DNA of 64,000 bases from Bradyrhizobiaceae bacterium PARB1 (GTDB lineage Bacteria > Pseudomonadota > Alphaproteobacteria > Rhizobiales > Xanthobacteraceae). Each line of letters begins with the position of its first letter. Positions within the stretch are counted from its first letter, which is position 1. The position numbers were made by a program, and so were the translations under genes. The notes beneath the pieces were generated by a model. The model was not told the DNA's origin. It made no database searches and saw nothing but the letters and a program-made list of their open reading frames with translations. Where the stretch lies: NCBI GenBank assembly GCA_002256345.1, contig NKIY01000005.1, forward strand, positions 438,485-502,484, written 5' to 3'. Positions 24,167 to 32,805 of this stretch are shown in pieces.

Positions 24167-24712
24167 CTATGCCTCCAGCGTATCCACAATCTGCCTGAGA
24201 TAGCCCATGAAGCGCTTCTGGTCCGCCTTGGGCAGAGCTTGCAGGATTGCACGCTCCAGCGCTCCATCCCTGACCATGACGCGGTCGAGCACGGCGGCGC
24301 CATCGGGCGCCAGAAACAGTTTATAGGCGCGCCGATCTTCCGGCGACGACCGCCGCTCGATCAGTCGGCGCGCGACCAGCCGCTTGACCATTTCGGCAAC
24401 GGTGTTGCGATCCAGGAAAAGATGTCCGGCCAGCATGTTCTGGTTGAGGCCGGGGCTCTGATAGATGGCAATCAGCGTCGCCTTCTGCCGCGGCGTGATC
24501 CGCTCGTCGGCAAACTCGCTGGCGAATTTCTCCTCGGCCGCAAAATGTGCCCGGCGCAGCAGATGTGAAACGACATCGTCGAGCCGGAAGCGATCGAGTA
24601 TGGACCGTACTTCGGGCGTCAACGTGGGCTCGGCCTTGCCAGGCCGCGCGACCGTCCGCTTGCGCGTTGCACCAGAGGTCCTACTCCGGCGCTTGATAGG
24701 CGTGCTGCTCAT
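24167..24712 (-). CDS. MarR family transcriptional regulator
   Basis: This 181-residue protein has a basic N-terminal tail and a winged-helix MarR domain. The recognition region is GLNQNMLAGHLFLDRNTVAE, the wing follows at RLIERRSSPEDRRAYKLFLA, and dimerisation helices are at both ends. MarR proteins usually repress neighbouring genes and are released by small aromatic ligands. It is divergent from a RidA-like gene; the 267-base intergenic region contains a sigma-70-like promoter and a TGTA..TACA palindrome that could be its operator. Confidence 0.9.
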   Translation of the reverse strand: MSSTPIKRRSRTSGATRKRTVARPGKAEPTLTPEVRSILDRFRLDDVVSHLLRRAHFAAEEKFASEFADERITPRQKATLIAIYQSPGLNQNMLAGHLFLDRNTVAEMVKRLVARRLIERRSSPEDRRAYKLFLAPDGAAVLDRVMVRDGALERAILQALPKADQKRFMGYLRQIVDTLEA

Positions 24713-24860
24713 GATCGTTCGACGGTCATCTTCGTTGCTTGATTGGGCATGTCCTCACTCTGACATCGCATGAGATGCTCAACAAGAGAGCTGGAGCTTG
24801 GTGCGAAACGATGCCCCGCATTGCTGTCGTCCAGTGATCAAACTGCCCCATGACGATTCC

Positions 24861-24913
24861 TTGACATCAATCCGCGCGCTCGCTAGCCTTTTGAAATAGG
24901 CTGTATACGTACA
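24861..24913 (+). promoter_or_regulatory. Sigma-70-like promoter and putative MarR operator
   Basis: TTGACA (24861-24866) and TAGCCT (24884-24889) are separated by 17 bases. The imperfect palindrome TGTATACGTACA (24902-24913) lies at the expected transcription start, where a bound repressor would block initiation. The assignment to the adjacent MarR protein is inferred. Confidence 0.5.
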
Positions 24914-24979
24914 AATTTCTGTGAGAGTTGATTACGTAACAGTTGATGATTGCGCATGAAGCGCAACGAGGAGGGGCAT

Positions 24980-25411
24980 ATGGCCGTCGATCATCGCGGG
25001 ATAGTCATCGAGGGACTGGCAAAACCGCGAGGCCGTTATCCGCATCTCCGACGCGCCGGAGACTTCGTCTTCGTATCCGGAACCAGCGCGCGACAGGCTG
25101 ACAATACGATCGCAGGCGCCCAAGCCGATGCCCTGGGCACGTTGACGGTCGACATCCGGGCTCAGACCCGCGCCGTCATCGAGAACATCGCCAAGATACT
25201 GGGTGAGGTCGGCGGAACGCTGTCCGACCTCGTCGAGGTCAGTACGTTCCTCGTCAACATGAATGATTTCGGCGGCTACAACGACGTTTACGGCACGTAT
25301 TTCGGACCCGAGGGACCTGCGCGCACCACGGTTGCCGTGCATCAACTTCCGCATCCACATCTGCTGATCGAGATCAAAGCTATCGCTTACATACCGCTCC
25401 CCCGCAACTGA
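24980..25411 (+). CDS. RidA / YjgF family protein, 2-aminomuconate deaminase-like
   Basis: This 143-residue Rid-family protein starts behind a GAGGAGGGG ribosome site. The GDFVFVSGTSARQADNTIAG and EVSTFLVNMNDFGGYNDVYG blocks are typical of the subgroup that includes 2-aminomuconate deaminase (hydrolytic deamination in 2-aminophenol or tryptophan catabolism). It is followed after 19 bases by a Bug-type binding protein and is divergent from a MarR regulator. The rest of an aminomuconate pathway is not in the window, so substrate assignment is tentative. Confidence 0.8.
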   Translation: MAVDHRGIVIEGLAKPRGRYPHLRRAGDFVFVSGTSARQADNTIAGAQADALGTLTVDIRAQTRAVIENIAKILGEVGGTLSDLVEVSTFLVNMNDFGGYNDVYGTYFGPEGPARTTVAVHQLPHPHLLIEIKAIAYIPLPRN

Positions 25412-25430
25412 CACCGTACGAGGAACGTCC

Positions 25431-26402
25431 ATGCGCCTGACGCGTCGCCACCTGCTGCAGGGAGCAGCCGCTTCCACCGTCGCCTGGGCCCATGGCGCGC
25501 AGGCGCGGCCGGCGCTGGCACGGATCATGGTCGGTTTCGCGGCCGGAGGAACGCTGGATGTGATCGCTCGCCGGATCGCCGATCAGCTCAGCGGACAGTT
25601 CGCCGATTCAGTGATCGTCGAAGGCCGGACCGGCGCCGGGGGACGCGTCGCCATTGACGCCACCAAGATCGCCGCCCCGGATGGCACGACCATCGTGCTG
25701 TCGCCGTCGTCGCCGATCGTCATCTTCCCGCATGTCTACAAGAAGCTGAGCTACGATCCTGTCACTGATCTGATCCCGATCACGCCGGTCTGCTCCAATG
25801 CGCAGACTTTTGTCGTCGGACGCAGTGTGCCTGAGTCAGTCAGGACGCTGCAGGATTTCGTCTCCTGGGCGAAGACCAACAAGACCTTCTATGCGACCCC
25901 GGCCGCCGGATCGATCATGCATTTTCAGGGCTGGGCTTTCGTCCGGCAGGCCGGCATCGAAATGACCCATGTCCCCTATCGTGGCATGGCGGCGATCGTG
26001 CCCGACATCGTGTCCGGAGCGGTGCCAACCTCGATGGCCGTCACAGGCGACATTCGCCAGCTTGTCGAAGCCGGCACCCTGCGCGCGCTCGCGGTGACGA
26101 GCGCACAGCGATCGCGCTTCCTCCCGAATGTGCCGACATTCGCCGAACTCGGCTATGATCAGGTCACCGGTGTCGATTGGTACGGCCTATTTGCCCCCGC
26201 CAAGACGCCACAACCGGTCGTCGAGCAGTTGCAGCAGATGATTCATGCGGCGATGAAGGCGAAGCCGGTCGGTGATTTCCTCGAGCAGATGGGCTTCGAC
26301 AGTTACACGCTGGATTCCGCGCAGCTCGCAAGTCGCATTCGCGAGGAGACCGCGCGCTGGACCCCGATCGTCAAGCAGTCAGGCTTCGAACTCGACAACT
26401 GA
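25431..26402 (+). CDS. Bug-family periplasmic substrate-binding protein (tripartite tricarboxylate type)
   Basis: This 323-residue TctC/Bug-family receptor has a twin-arginine-like signal (RLTRRHLLQGAAAS) cleaved near ARA-R (residue 27). The family core includes MVGFAAGGTLDVIARRIADQ, DPVTDLIPITPV and LPNVPTFAELGYDQVTGVDW. Bug proteins bind small carboxylates or amides. No TctA/TctB membrane subunits are adjacent, which is common for this family. It is in an operon with the RidA-like gene, hinting that ligand and deaminase substrate may be related. Confidence 0.88.
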   Translation: MRLTRRHLLQGAAASTVAWAHGAQARPALARIMVGFAAGGTLDVIARRIADQLSGQFADSVIVEGRTGAGGRVAIDATKIAAPDGTTIVLSPSSPIVIFPHVYKKLSYDPVTDLIPITPVCSNAQTFVVGRSVPESVRTLQDFVSWAKTNKTFYATPAAGSIMHFQGWAFVRQAGIEMTHVPYRGMAAIVPDIVSGAVPTSMAVTGDIRQLVEAGTLRALAVTSAQRSRFLPNVPTFAELGYDQVTGVDWYGLFAPAKTPQPVVEQLQQMIHAAMKAKPVGDFLEQMGFDSYTLDSAQLASRIREETARWTPIVKQSGFELDN

Positions 26403-26426
26403 TCAAGCGACGATTTCCCAGTACAG

Positions 26427-26460
26427 TCGTAGGGCGGATGAATACGAACCCACCCTACGA
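26427..26460. repeat. TCGTAGGG..CCCTACGA palindrome
   Basis: 8-base arms TCGTAGGG (26427-26434) and CCCTACGA (26453-26460) bound GCGGATGAATACGAACCCA. The element resembles the other GTAGG-type palindromes of this window and lies between convergent genes. Confidence 0.6.
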
Positions 26461-26556
26461 ATTTGCGAATCATTTCGACTTTCGGCGTTTTGCGCCAAGG
26501 CTAGGCCGTTAATTTTATTCACGTCGGAAATCGCAGAAATCGAAAGATAAAGAGCT

Positions 26557-28095
26557 CTATGGCTGCGCGCTACATTGCGGGCGAGTGTGACCGGTCGCAC
26601 GCGTCCGCAGCGGCACGCCAAAGATCGCAAAGCTGATCCCGGCCAATATCCACACGCTCACGCCGCCATAGAGAAGCACCCAGCCAAAACCATCCGTCAA
26701 AGCCTGACGAACGACGGCAGCCGGCACGTGATGCTCGGGCGCAATTGCCGTGCCCGCGGCAACGCTTTCCGCAAGCGAGCGCAGCGTTCCGGTATCAGCC
26801 ACGCCCGGCAGAGCCGCCTGCAGCGATGCGCGAACGCCTTCGACGAGAATGAGTCCCATCAAAGCGATATTGATCGCCAGCGAAATCATGCGCGCGCTCA
26901 TATCGATGCCGGATGCCATCCCTGCGCGCTCCGCCGCGACCGATCCGGTGGTCGTATTGGTCACCGGCGTATTGGTCATGCCGAGACCGACGCCTGCGAG
27001 AATGCAGCCGGGCAGCATTGTCAGCCAGCTCGGATGATCGACCGAACTGCCGAGCTTCATCAACATGAAGCCCAGCCCGATCGCAAACAGGCCGAGCGGA
27101 ATGATCAGGCCCGCGTGATAACGAAGCGCCAGGCGTTCGGCCACTGGCGGCACCACCAGGGTCGGCAATGTGTAGGCCAGCAGCGACAGGCCGGCACCGA
27201 CGCTGTCATAGCCAAGACCGGCCTGAAAATAGATCGGCAGATAGATCATGAACGGCCAGAAGCTGAAATTCATCGCCATCGATCCGATCAGCGCGCCGGA
27301 GAAAGTGCGGATCCGGAACACGCTGAAATCGAACATCGGCCGCGGGCTGGTCCGCTCCGCGATGATGAAGCCGACGAAGCTCGCGGCGAACACGGCGATC
27401 ACCGCGAGGGCGGCCCAACTATCAAAACCGAGATCCGGTCCCTGCGTGATGAAGAATGCGAGGCAGAACACCGCGAGCGACAGCGTGACAATGCCCGCGA
27501 GATCCAGCGTGCTGGCGCCAGGGTCGCGCGACTCGCGAACCCCGCTTGCTGCGAGGAACAGCGAGATCGCTGCCAGCGGGACGTGAACGAGAAACACCCA
27601 CTCCCAACTCGACAGGGCGACAATCGCGCCGCCGACGATCGGGCCGAAGCCGAGACCGATGCCGAAGATGATGCCCCACCATCCGAAGGCAACGGCGCGT
27701 GTGCGGCCGGCCTGAAACTGGTGCGACAGCACGGCGATCTGGCAGATCAGCATCGCGCCGCCGCTCATGCCCTGAAGAAACCGGGCCACGATCAGAACTG
27801 ACGCATCCCGCGCCAGACCGCAGACCAGCGACGACACCGCAAATGCGATGATCGCGCCGATATAGACGCGTTTGCGGCCGTAGCGATCCGCGAGCGCGCC
27901 GGTGGCCATCAGCACCGTCGTGACGGCGATCGTGTAGGCGTTCATCACCCATTGCAGCTGCTTGAAGTCGGCGCGCAGCACCGTTTCGAGCGTGGGCAGG
28001 ATCGCAGGGATGCTGGAGATTTCGAGGCCGAACATCAGGGATGTCAGACAGACGGCCGCCAGGGCCAACGTGCCCTGTCGGGATTCGGAATGCAT
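26557..28095 (-). CDS. MFS transporter, DHA2 family (14-helix multidrug-type)
   Basis: This 512-residue drug:H+ antiporter-2 type permease has about 14 hydrophobic segments. Motif A is present as GALADRYGRKRVY, motif C-like as GIGLGFGPIVGGAIV, and an early ILPTLETVLRADFKQLQWVM-type segment is typical of EmrB/QacA proteins. The start at 28095 follows a GAAAGG ribosome site; a GTG at 28110 is the alternative. It is divergent from a LysR-family gene, with a perfect palindrome in between, implying LysR control of export. Confidence 0.88.
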   Translation of the reverse strand: MHSESRQGTLALAAVCLTSLMFGLEISSIPAILPTLETVLRADFKQLQWVMNAYTIAVTTVLMATGALADRYGRKRVYIGAIIAFAVSSLVCGLARDASVLIVARFLQGMSGGAMLICQIAVLSHQFQAGRTRAVAFGWWGIIFGIGLGFGPIVGGAIVALSSWEWVFLVHVPLAAISLFLAASGVRESRDPGASTLDLAGIVTLSLAVFCLAFFITQGPDLGFDSWAALAVIAVFAASFVGFIIAERTSPRPMFDFSVFRIRTFSGALIGSMAMNFSFWPFMIYLPIYFQAGLGYDSVGAGLSLLAYTLPTLVVPPVAERLALRYHAGLIIPLGLFAIGLGFMLMKLGSSVDHPSWLTMLPGCILAGVGLGMTNTPVTNTTTGSVAAERAGMASGIDMSARMISLAINIALMGLILVEGVRASLQAALPGVADTGTLRSLAESVAAGTAIAPEHHVPAAVVRQALTDGFGWVLLYGGVSVWILAGISFAIFGVPLRTRATGHTRPQCSAQP

Positions 28096-28143
28096 AGTGT
28101 CGCCTTTCACTTAGGGTCAGGCGGAACATAGGCGGCAGTTGAC

Positions 28144-28160
28144 CATCCGATAATCGGATG
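28144..28160. promoter_or_regulatory. Palindromic operator between MFS and LysR genes
   Basis: The perfect 17-base palindrome CATCCGATAATCGGATG contains the T-N11-A pattern of LysR-type binding sites. It lies 49 bases from the MFS start and 39 bases from the LysR start. Confidence 0.7.
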
Positions 28161-28198
28161 ATTGATTATTTCAGAAACAACAAATTCGGATAGATGAC

Positions 28199-29056
28199 AT
28201 GAGCGCCCTGGACGTCGAGGCCGTGCAGGCTTTCGTGACCATCGCCGACCTGCAGAGTTTTACCCGCGCAGCCGATGCGCTCGGCACGACTCAGGGGGCG
28301 ATCAGCGTGAAGCTGAAGCGGCTGGAAGAGCGTCTCGGCCACAGGCTGATCGAACGCACACCGCGGCAGGTCCGGCTGTCCGCCCAAGGCGCGGTTTTCG
28401 TCGATGCGGCGCGCGATTTCCTCGCCGCGCATGATCGCGCCATTGCTGCGCTGACCTCGACACGCCGCCGTTTCACGCTCGGCATCGCTGCGCATGTGGT
28501 GGGACCGGAAGTGCCGACATTGCTGGCGCGGCTCAATGCGCATGATCCCTCGCTGACCATCGAGGTGCGGCTCGACAATTCGCCAAAGCTGCTGGAGTGG
28601 TTCGATCGCGGCGAGATCGATGCGGCGATCATTCGCCGCGAGGAAGATCGCCGCGATGCCGAGGTGCTGGCACCAGAAGATTTTGGCTGGTTCGCCACGC
28701 CGGACTTCGCACATCGTCCGGGCGAGCCGCTTCGCCTGGCTGCACTGTCACCGCTCTGCGGCGTCCGCGACATCGCCATTCATGCGCTGGATGCGGCGGG
28801 CATTCCGTGGACGGAAGTGTTTCTCGGCGGTGGATCGTCGGTGGTCGCAAATGCGGTCTCGGCCGGGCTCGCAACTGCCGTGTTCTCGTGCCGGGTCGCG
28901 CCACCCGGCACGATCGAGATCAGCCGGAAGTTCGGCCTGCCGTCGCTGCCCTCTTCGGAAATCGTGTTGCTCTCGACACTGTCGGATCAGCAATCACGCA
29001 AGGCGCTTCGCACCGTCGCCGCGGCATTCCGCGAACATCGCAGCACGGCCGCATAA
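28199..29056 (+). CDS. LysR family transcriptional regulator
   Basis: This 285-residue LTTR has an N-terminal winged helix (DVEAVQAFVTIADLQSFTRA, then ADALGTTQGAISVKLKRLEE, residues 5-45) and a periplasmic-binding-like effector domain (about 90-280). It is divergent from the MFS exporter and probably regulates it through the palindrome between them. The stop is followed by a strong bidirectional terminator shared with the convergent DUF2147 gene. Confidence 0.93.
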   Translation: MSALDVEAVQAFVTIADLQSFTRAADALGTTQGAISVKLKRLEERLGHRLIERTPRQVRLSAQGAVFVDAARDFLAAHDRAIAALTSTRRRFTLGIAAHVVGPEVPTLLARLNAHDPSLTIEVRLDNSPKLLEWFDRGEIDAAIIRREEDRRDAEVLAPEDFGWFATPDFAHRPGEPLRLAALSPLCGVRDIAIHALDAAGIPWTEVFLGGGSSVVANAVSAGLATAVFSCRVAPPGTIEISRKFGLPSLPSSEIVLLSTLSDQQSRKALRTVAAAFREHRSTAA

Positions 29057-29075
29057 TCAAGGTCGCATCAACAAA

Positions 29076-29110
29076 AAGGCGGGCCAGGCGCGATCACGCC
29101 TGCCCGCCTT
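29076..29110. terminator. Bidirectional terminator (LysR gene / DUF2147 gene)
   Basis: A long stem AAGGCGGGCCAGGCG / CGCCTGCCCGCCTT with one bulged C is flanked by an A-run on its left, giving a T-tract for minus-strand transcripts. It lies between two convergent stops. Confidence 0.85.
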
Positions 29111-29125
29111 GAATTGCAGAACCGA

Positions 29126-29770
29126 TCAGCGCTGCTGCTGCGTCGGTGTGGCGCTTGCCTTTCGCATCGGCTGCGGCTTCGGCACGACGCTTCCTACCGT
29201 CGGCGGCTGCTTGGCCGCCACCGTCTGGTTCGGGAAGTACTTTGCTGTCACGCTCGGATCGAGCGATGCCATCTGCGCATCGGGCAGGCGGTACCAGGTC
29301 TCGTCCTTGCCGAGGAGCGCGATGCCCCAATAGCCACGGACGGTGAGCGCGCGACCATCCGAACTGACGCTCATCTTGGCCTTGTAGACCTTGCCGTCGC
29401 GCGGATCGAGAATGTTACCGTTCTCGTATTTCAGACCCTGCTGCTGCATGTTGCGGATGAAGGAGATTCCCAGCACGGGCTGCCCCTTACGATCATCGAC
29501 GCATTTACTGCAGATATCGTCGCCGGGTTTGTCGTCGGCGCTCGGGAACGTCTTGGCGATGGCGCCCTCATAGATACCACCGTGATCGACCACCAACACC
29601 CAGACGACCGGCTTGCCGTCCTCGAGCTTCTGCCAGAGACCGGCTGCGGTCGGGCCGGCAGCAGCGGGAGCGGGAGCGGCCACGACCTGTTCGGCGGCGA
29701 AACCCGGCGTGGCGAGCAGCGTGGCAGCGGTTGCCATTACGGCAAGCTGGCGGGATCGAAACTGGACCAT
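29126..29770 (-). CDS. DUF2147 domain exported protein
   Basis: This 214-residue protein has a signal peptide ([20 protein letters not shown], cleaved near FAA). The DUF2147 domain (about residues 45-165) starts at [20 protein letters not shown], with CSKC and the typical [20 protein letters not shown] and [20 protein letters not shown] blocks. The C-terminal 50 residues are Pro/Gln/Lys-rich. The family function is unknown; it has a lipocalin-like beta pattern. The start at 29770 is set by a GAAGGGG ribosome site. Confidence 0.85.
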   Translation of the reverse strand: MVQFRSRQLAVMATAATLLATPGFAAEQVVAAPAPAAAGPTAAGLWQKLEDGKPVVWVLVVDHGGIYEGAIAKTFPSADDKPGDDICSKCVDDRKGQPVLGISFIRNMQQQGLKYENGNILDPRDGKVYKAKMSVSSDGRALTVRGYWGIALLGKDETWYRLPDAQMASLDPSVTAKYFPNQTVAAKQPPTVGSVVPKPQPMRKASATPTQQQR

Positions 29771-30135
29771 CAATATCCCCTTCGCAGTTCGTCGTCCGGC
29801 AACCAAGCGGTTGCGCAGACTATCAATCTTGCGCGACGAAAGAGTGACCCCGCTTGATGGCTTTTGCAAGATTGCCGATCGCGCTTAGAGGTTTCCATTC
29901 ATTGCCGGTGCCGCAATGCTGCCACAAGAAAGGTAGCCGGATGTCGCTGGAAGGCGTCCAGAACTTGCGGCAATCTTGCGGCGGCTGCGGCAACCGTGAG
30001 GCAGCGACCGGCTCCATCGTCGTTAAGGAAACGTAGCGGAGGTTAGTTAACAGCAGGCTTCGATCCCGCGCGGCACCCTTGCCTGTCGTGTTCAACTACG
30101 CTGTAACCGCAGCAAGCAAGCTGGAGACCTGTGAC

Positions 30136-30588
30136 GTGAATGCCCCCACCCGCGCGCCTGCGCCGATCCTCGACGACTATCCGTTTCGCCTGACGGACAA
30201 TGTGCGCTTTATGGATCTCGATCCCAACAATCACGTCAACAACGCGATCTATTCCAGCTATTTCGAGACCAGCCGGGTGATGCTCACCAAGGACTCGGCC
30301 TACGGCCTGACACCGGAAGGGCTGAGCTGGGTGCTGGCACGGCTCGATATTCATTTTCGTGCCGAGTTGCACTGGCCCAATGTGATTGAACTCGGCACCG
30401 GCATCGAAAAAGTCGGCCGCACCTCGCTGACATTCGCGCAGGTGGTGTTCTGCGGCGGCAAATGCATCGCTTCGGCCAGTGCGACCACCGTGATGATCGG
30501 CCTCGACAGCCGCCAGCCGACCGCGATCCCGCCCGAGGTGATCGAGAAGATGCAGCCATGGATGATGCGCAACAGCGGAGCCACCTGA
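30136..30588 (+). CDS. Hot-dog fold acyl-CoA thioesterase (4HBT family)
   Basis: This 150-residue single hot-dog protein of the 4-hydroxybenzoyl-CoA thioesterase / YbgC group has the active-site pattern FMDLDPNNHVNNAIYSSYFE (Asp of the family motif). The start is a GTG at 30136 with GGAG upstream; a TTG at 30079 is a longer alternative. The stop overlaps the start of the next gene by one base (TGATG), so the pair is translationally coupled to an exported alpha/beta hydrolase. Confidence 0.82.
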   Translation: MNAPTRAPAPILDDYPFRLTDNVRFMDLDPNNHVNNAIYSSYFETSRVMLTKDSAYGLTPEGLSWVLARLDIHFRAELHWPNVIELGTGIEKVGRTSLTFAQVVFCGGKCIASASATTVMIGLDSRQPTAIPPEVIEKMQPWMMRNSGAT

Positions 30589-31697
30589 TGCGCCCTCTCC
30601 TCCTCGCTATCGCTGCCCTGTGCTGCGTCGCTTCGGCTGCGATCGCACAGGAGCCGGTGCGCGAGGAGCTGCGTATTCCATTCTCTGCCGCAGGGCCGCG
30701 CGGTCTGGAGGCGGTGTTGCTGAAACCGCCGGGGACGCGGCGATTTCCGCTCGCGCTGCTCAGCCACGGTGCGCCGCGGGATGGCGCCGATCGTCCCGCC
30801 ATGAATCCATCGCGCGCGCATGCGCAAGCAATGGAATTCGTCCGCCGCGGCTTTGCTGCCCTCGTGGTGATGCGGCGCGGCTACGGCACATCCGATGGCG
30901 CTTTCGTCGAACGCGCCGGACCTTGTGAAAAGCGTGACTATTTCACCGCCGGCAATATTTCCTCCGACGACTTGCGGGCAGCTATCGATTCGATGAGCGG
31001 GCGCACGGATGTGACAACCCAGGGCATGATCGCCGTCGGCATCTCCGCCGGCGGCTTTGCCAGCGTGGCGCTTGCGGCCCGTCCGCCGCCGGGCCTTGAC
31101 GCCGTGATCAGTTTTGCCGGCGGTCGCGGCTCGCGCAGCGACAATGACGTGTGCTCCCCCGACGCGCTGGTCGCTGCCTTTGCCAGCTACGGCAAGACGG
31201 CACGCGTCCCGATGCTTTGGATCTATGCGCAGAACGACAAGTATTTCGGCCCCGACCTTGCCCGCCGGATGCATGCGGCTTTCATCGGAGCGGGCGGCCG
31301 CGCACAACTGATCGAGGCGCCGGCCTTCGGCGAGGATGGCCATGCGCTCTACTCGGCGCGCGGAATCCCGCTCTGGACGCCGATGGTCGATCGGTTCCTG
31401 CGCGAGCAGAATCTCGGTACCCGCGATCTGATAGAGGTATCCGCGCCAAGCCTGATACCGCCGCCACAACTCGGCGAGAATGGTCGCTCCAATTTTGCAA
31501 GCTATCTGGCAAGCGGCCCGCACAAGGCCTTTGCTGTGTCGCCGCGCGGCGCGTTTGCACACCGGGCCGGTCGTCGCAGCGAGCAGGAGGCACGCGACGA
31601 CGCGCTCGCCGCCTGCGCCAAATATGCCAAGGATTGTGCGATCTATGCGATCGACGACAAGCTTGCCGGCGCCGCCACGGCAGCCGGCCCGCGCTAG
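30588..31697 (+). CDS. Exported alpha/beta hydrolase (dienelactone hydrolase-like)
   Basis: This 369-residue secreted protein has a signal peptide of about 21 residues ending AIAQ. The alpha/beta hydrolase core has the nucleophile elbow VGISAGGFASVAL (Ser), an LWIYAQNDKYFGP block carrying the likely acid residue, and a His in EDGHALYS. The C-terminal 80 residues (SNFASYLASGPHKAFAVSPR and following) look like an appended DUF4189-type domain and may be a separate module. It is translationally coupled to the thioesterase gene. The substrate is unknown. Confidence 0.78.
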   Translation: MRPLLLAIAALCCVASAAIAQEPVREELRIPFSAAGPRGLEAVLLKPPGTRRFPLALLSHGAPRDGADRPAMNPSRAHAQAMEFVRRGFAALVVMRRGYGTSDGAFVERAGPCEKRDYFTAGNISSDDLRAAIDSMSGRTDVTTQGMIAVGISAGGFASVALAARPPPGLDAVISFAGGRGSRSDNDVCSPDALVAAFASYGKTARVPMLWIYAQNDKYFGPDLARRMHAAFIGAGGRAQLIEAPAFGEDGHALYSARGIPLWTPMVDRFLREQNLGTRDLIEVSAPSLIPPPQLGENGRSNFASYLASGPHKAFAVSPRGAFAHRAGRRSEQEARDDALAACAKYAKDCAIYAIDDKLAGAATAAGPR

Positions 31698-31778
31698 AGC
31701 GTTTTCGCTGCCGGTTCGCGTCGCGAAAACGCGTCAAACTAAAAGGCTGGAGCTTCGGTTCTGTTTCGATCAGAACCG
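31697..31778. repeat. Double hairpin intergenic repeat
   Basis: Two inverted repeats occur in tandem: GCGTTTTCGC / GCGAAAACGC (31697-31730) and TTCGGTTCTG / CAGAACCGAA (31752-31778). This 'GCGTTTTC ... GGTTCTGAT' element is recalled as very common between genes in Bradyrhizobium-type genomes. It separates two convergent genes and may terminate both. Confidence 0.7.
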
Positions 31779-31791
31779 AAAAGCCCCTGGA

Positions 31792-32112
31792 TCAGGCCTG
31801 ACGCTCCGGCGTGATCACGACCAGACCGTCCAGCGTATCGGAGACCTTGATCTGGCACGAAAGACGCGAGTTCGGCTTGATGTCATAGCCGAAGTCCAGC
31901 ATGTCCTCTTCCATCGGGGTCGGCGCGCCGACCTTTTCCATCCAGGCATCGTCCACATAGACGTGGCAGGTCGCGCAGGCGCAGGCGCCGCCGCATTCCG
32001 CTTCGATGCCAGGGATGGCATTGCGGATCGCCACTTCCATCACGGTGGAGCCGACATCCGCATCCACGGTGCGGGTTTCGCCGGAATGATCGACAAAGTT
32101 GATTTTGGCCAT
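31792..32112 (-). CDS. 2Fe-2S ferredoxin, adrenodoxin type
   Basis: This 106-residue ferredoxin has the cluster ligands Cys40-x5-Cys46-x2-Cys49 ... Cys86, the vertebrate adrenodoxin / rhodocoxin / ISC-Fdx spacing, within [14 protein letters not shown]. The acidic helix MEEDMLDF is the usual partner-binding surface. It transfers electrons from a ferredoxin reductase to a P450, hydroxylase or Fe-S assembly system; no isc genes or P450 are adjacent, so the partner is unknown. Confidence 0.93.
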   Translation of the reverse strand: MAKINFVDHSGETRTVDADVGSTVMEVAIRNAIPGIEAECGGACACATCHVYVDDAWMEKVGAPTPMEEDMLDFGYDIKPNSRLSCQIKVSDTLDGLVVITPERQA

Positions 32113-32213
32113 GATGCTCGCGTCGCCGGGGAGAAAGATACGGCTGTCCTATAACGGGTCGATCCACGCAGCGCCAGCGCTCCGCCGCAAAACCGTCATC
32201 TGGAAATGGGGGC

Positions 32214-32591
32214 TTACGACCGCTTGAGCAGGCCGTCGATCTCTTCGCGTGCCTCGAGCACGGCGTCGGTCAGGCTCATCAGCGCCTCGGTATTGTCGCT
32301 GTTGTCCCGCAGACAGTTTTCCAGCCATTCGGCCGCATCGATTACACGGAAAGCACCGACCGCCTCCGCAGAGCCGCGGAGCTTGTGCGCCAGCCGGTCC
32401 ACATTGTCCGGCATTTTCACGATTTTCTCGATCAACTCGCTCGCCTGGGCCGCGAACATGGCCAGGACCTCACGCTCCAGCGACGCATCGCCCATGGTCA
32501 TGCGCTTGAGGTGATCGAAATCGAAAGGCCCGTCATCGGGAACCAGCGGCGGTGACGGCATCCATTGAACCCGTTCGAGATGAAGCGGCAT
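32214..32591 (-). CDS. Histidine phosphotransfer (Hpt) domain protein
   Basis: This stand-alone Hpt protein of about 125 residues has a four-helix bundle with the phospho-acceptor His69 in LAHKLRGSAEAVGAFRVIDA. It would relay phosphate between a hybrid kinase and a response regulator, neither adjacent. The start is uncertain: 32591 is used, but ATGs at 32624 and 32561 and a GTG at 32642 are possible and none has a well-placed ribosome site. It is divergent from the GPR-like gene, with CtrA-type sites in the 411-base gap. Confidence 0.8.
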   Translation of the reverse strand: MPLHLERVQWMPSPPLVPDDGPFDFDHLKRMTMGDASLEREVLAMFAAQASELIEKIVKMPDNVDRLAHKLRGSAEAVGAFRVIDAAEWLENCLRDNSDNTEALMSLTDAVLEAREEIDGLLKRS

Positions 32592-32752
32592 TGATATTGG
32601 CCCAGAATTCCCTCCGCCGGTCATTCCGGCGGCAATTTTCACGAGCCAAACACGGAATTGGTTAACGGAACGTGTTGTGCACGATCCGGCATTCCGCCGC
32701 CATTTTGACGAAAACTCGCCACGATTCCGGGGCCAATCGCGATATTCGTGGC

Positions 32753-32805
32753 TTAACAGATAGTTACCGGGAGAAGCCGTTAACTATCATTAAGAATGTC
32801 TTAAC
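32753..32805. promoter_or_regulatory. Pair of CtrA boxes upstream of the GPR-like gene
   Basis: The perfect box TTAA-N7-TTAAC (32790-32805, TTAAGAATGTCTTAAC) has a further TTAA at 32780. A near-perfect box TTAA-N7-TTAC lies at 32753-32767. A TTAACCAA (minus strand, around 32658-32665) sits closer to the Hpt gene. The rest of the 411-base gap (32592-33002) shows no ORF. Confidence 0.65.
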
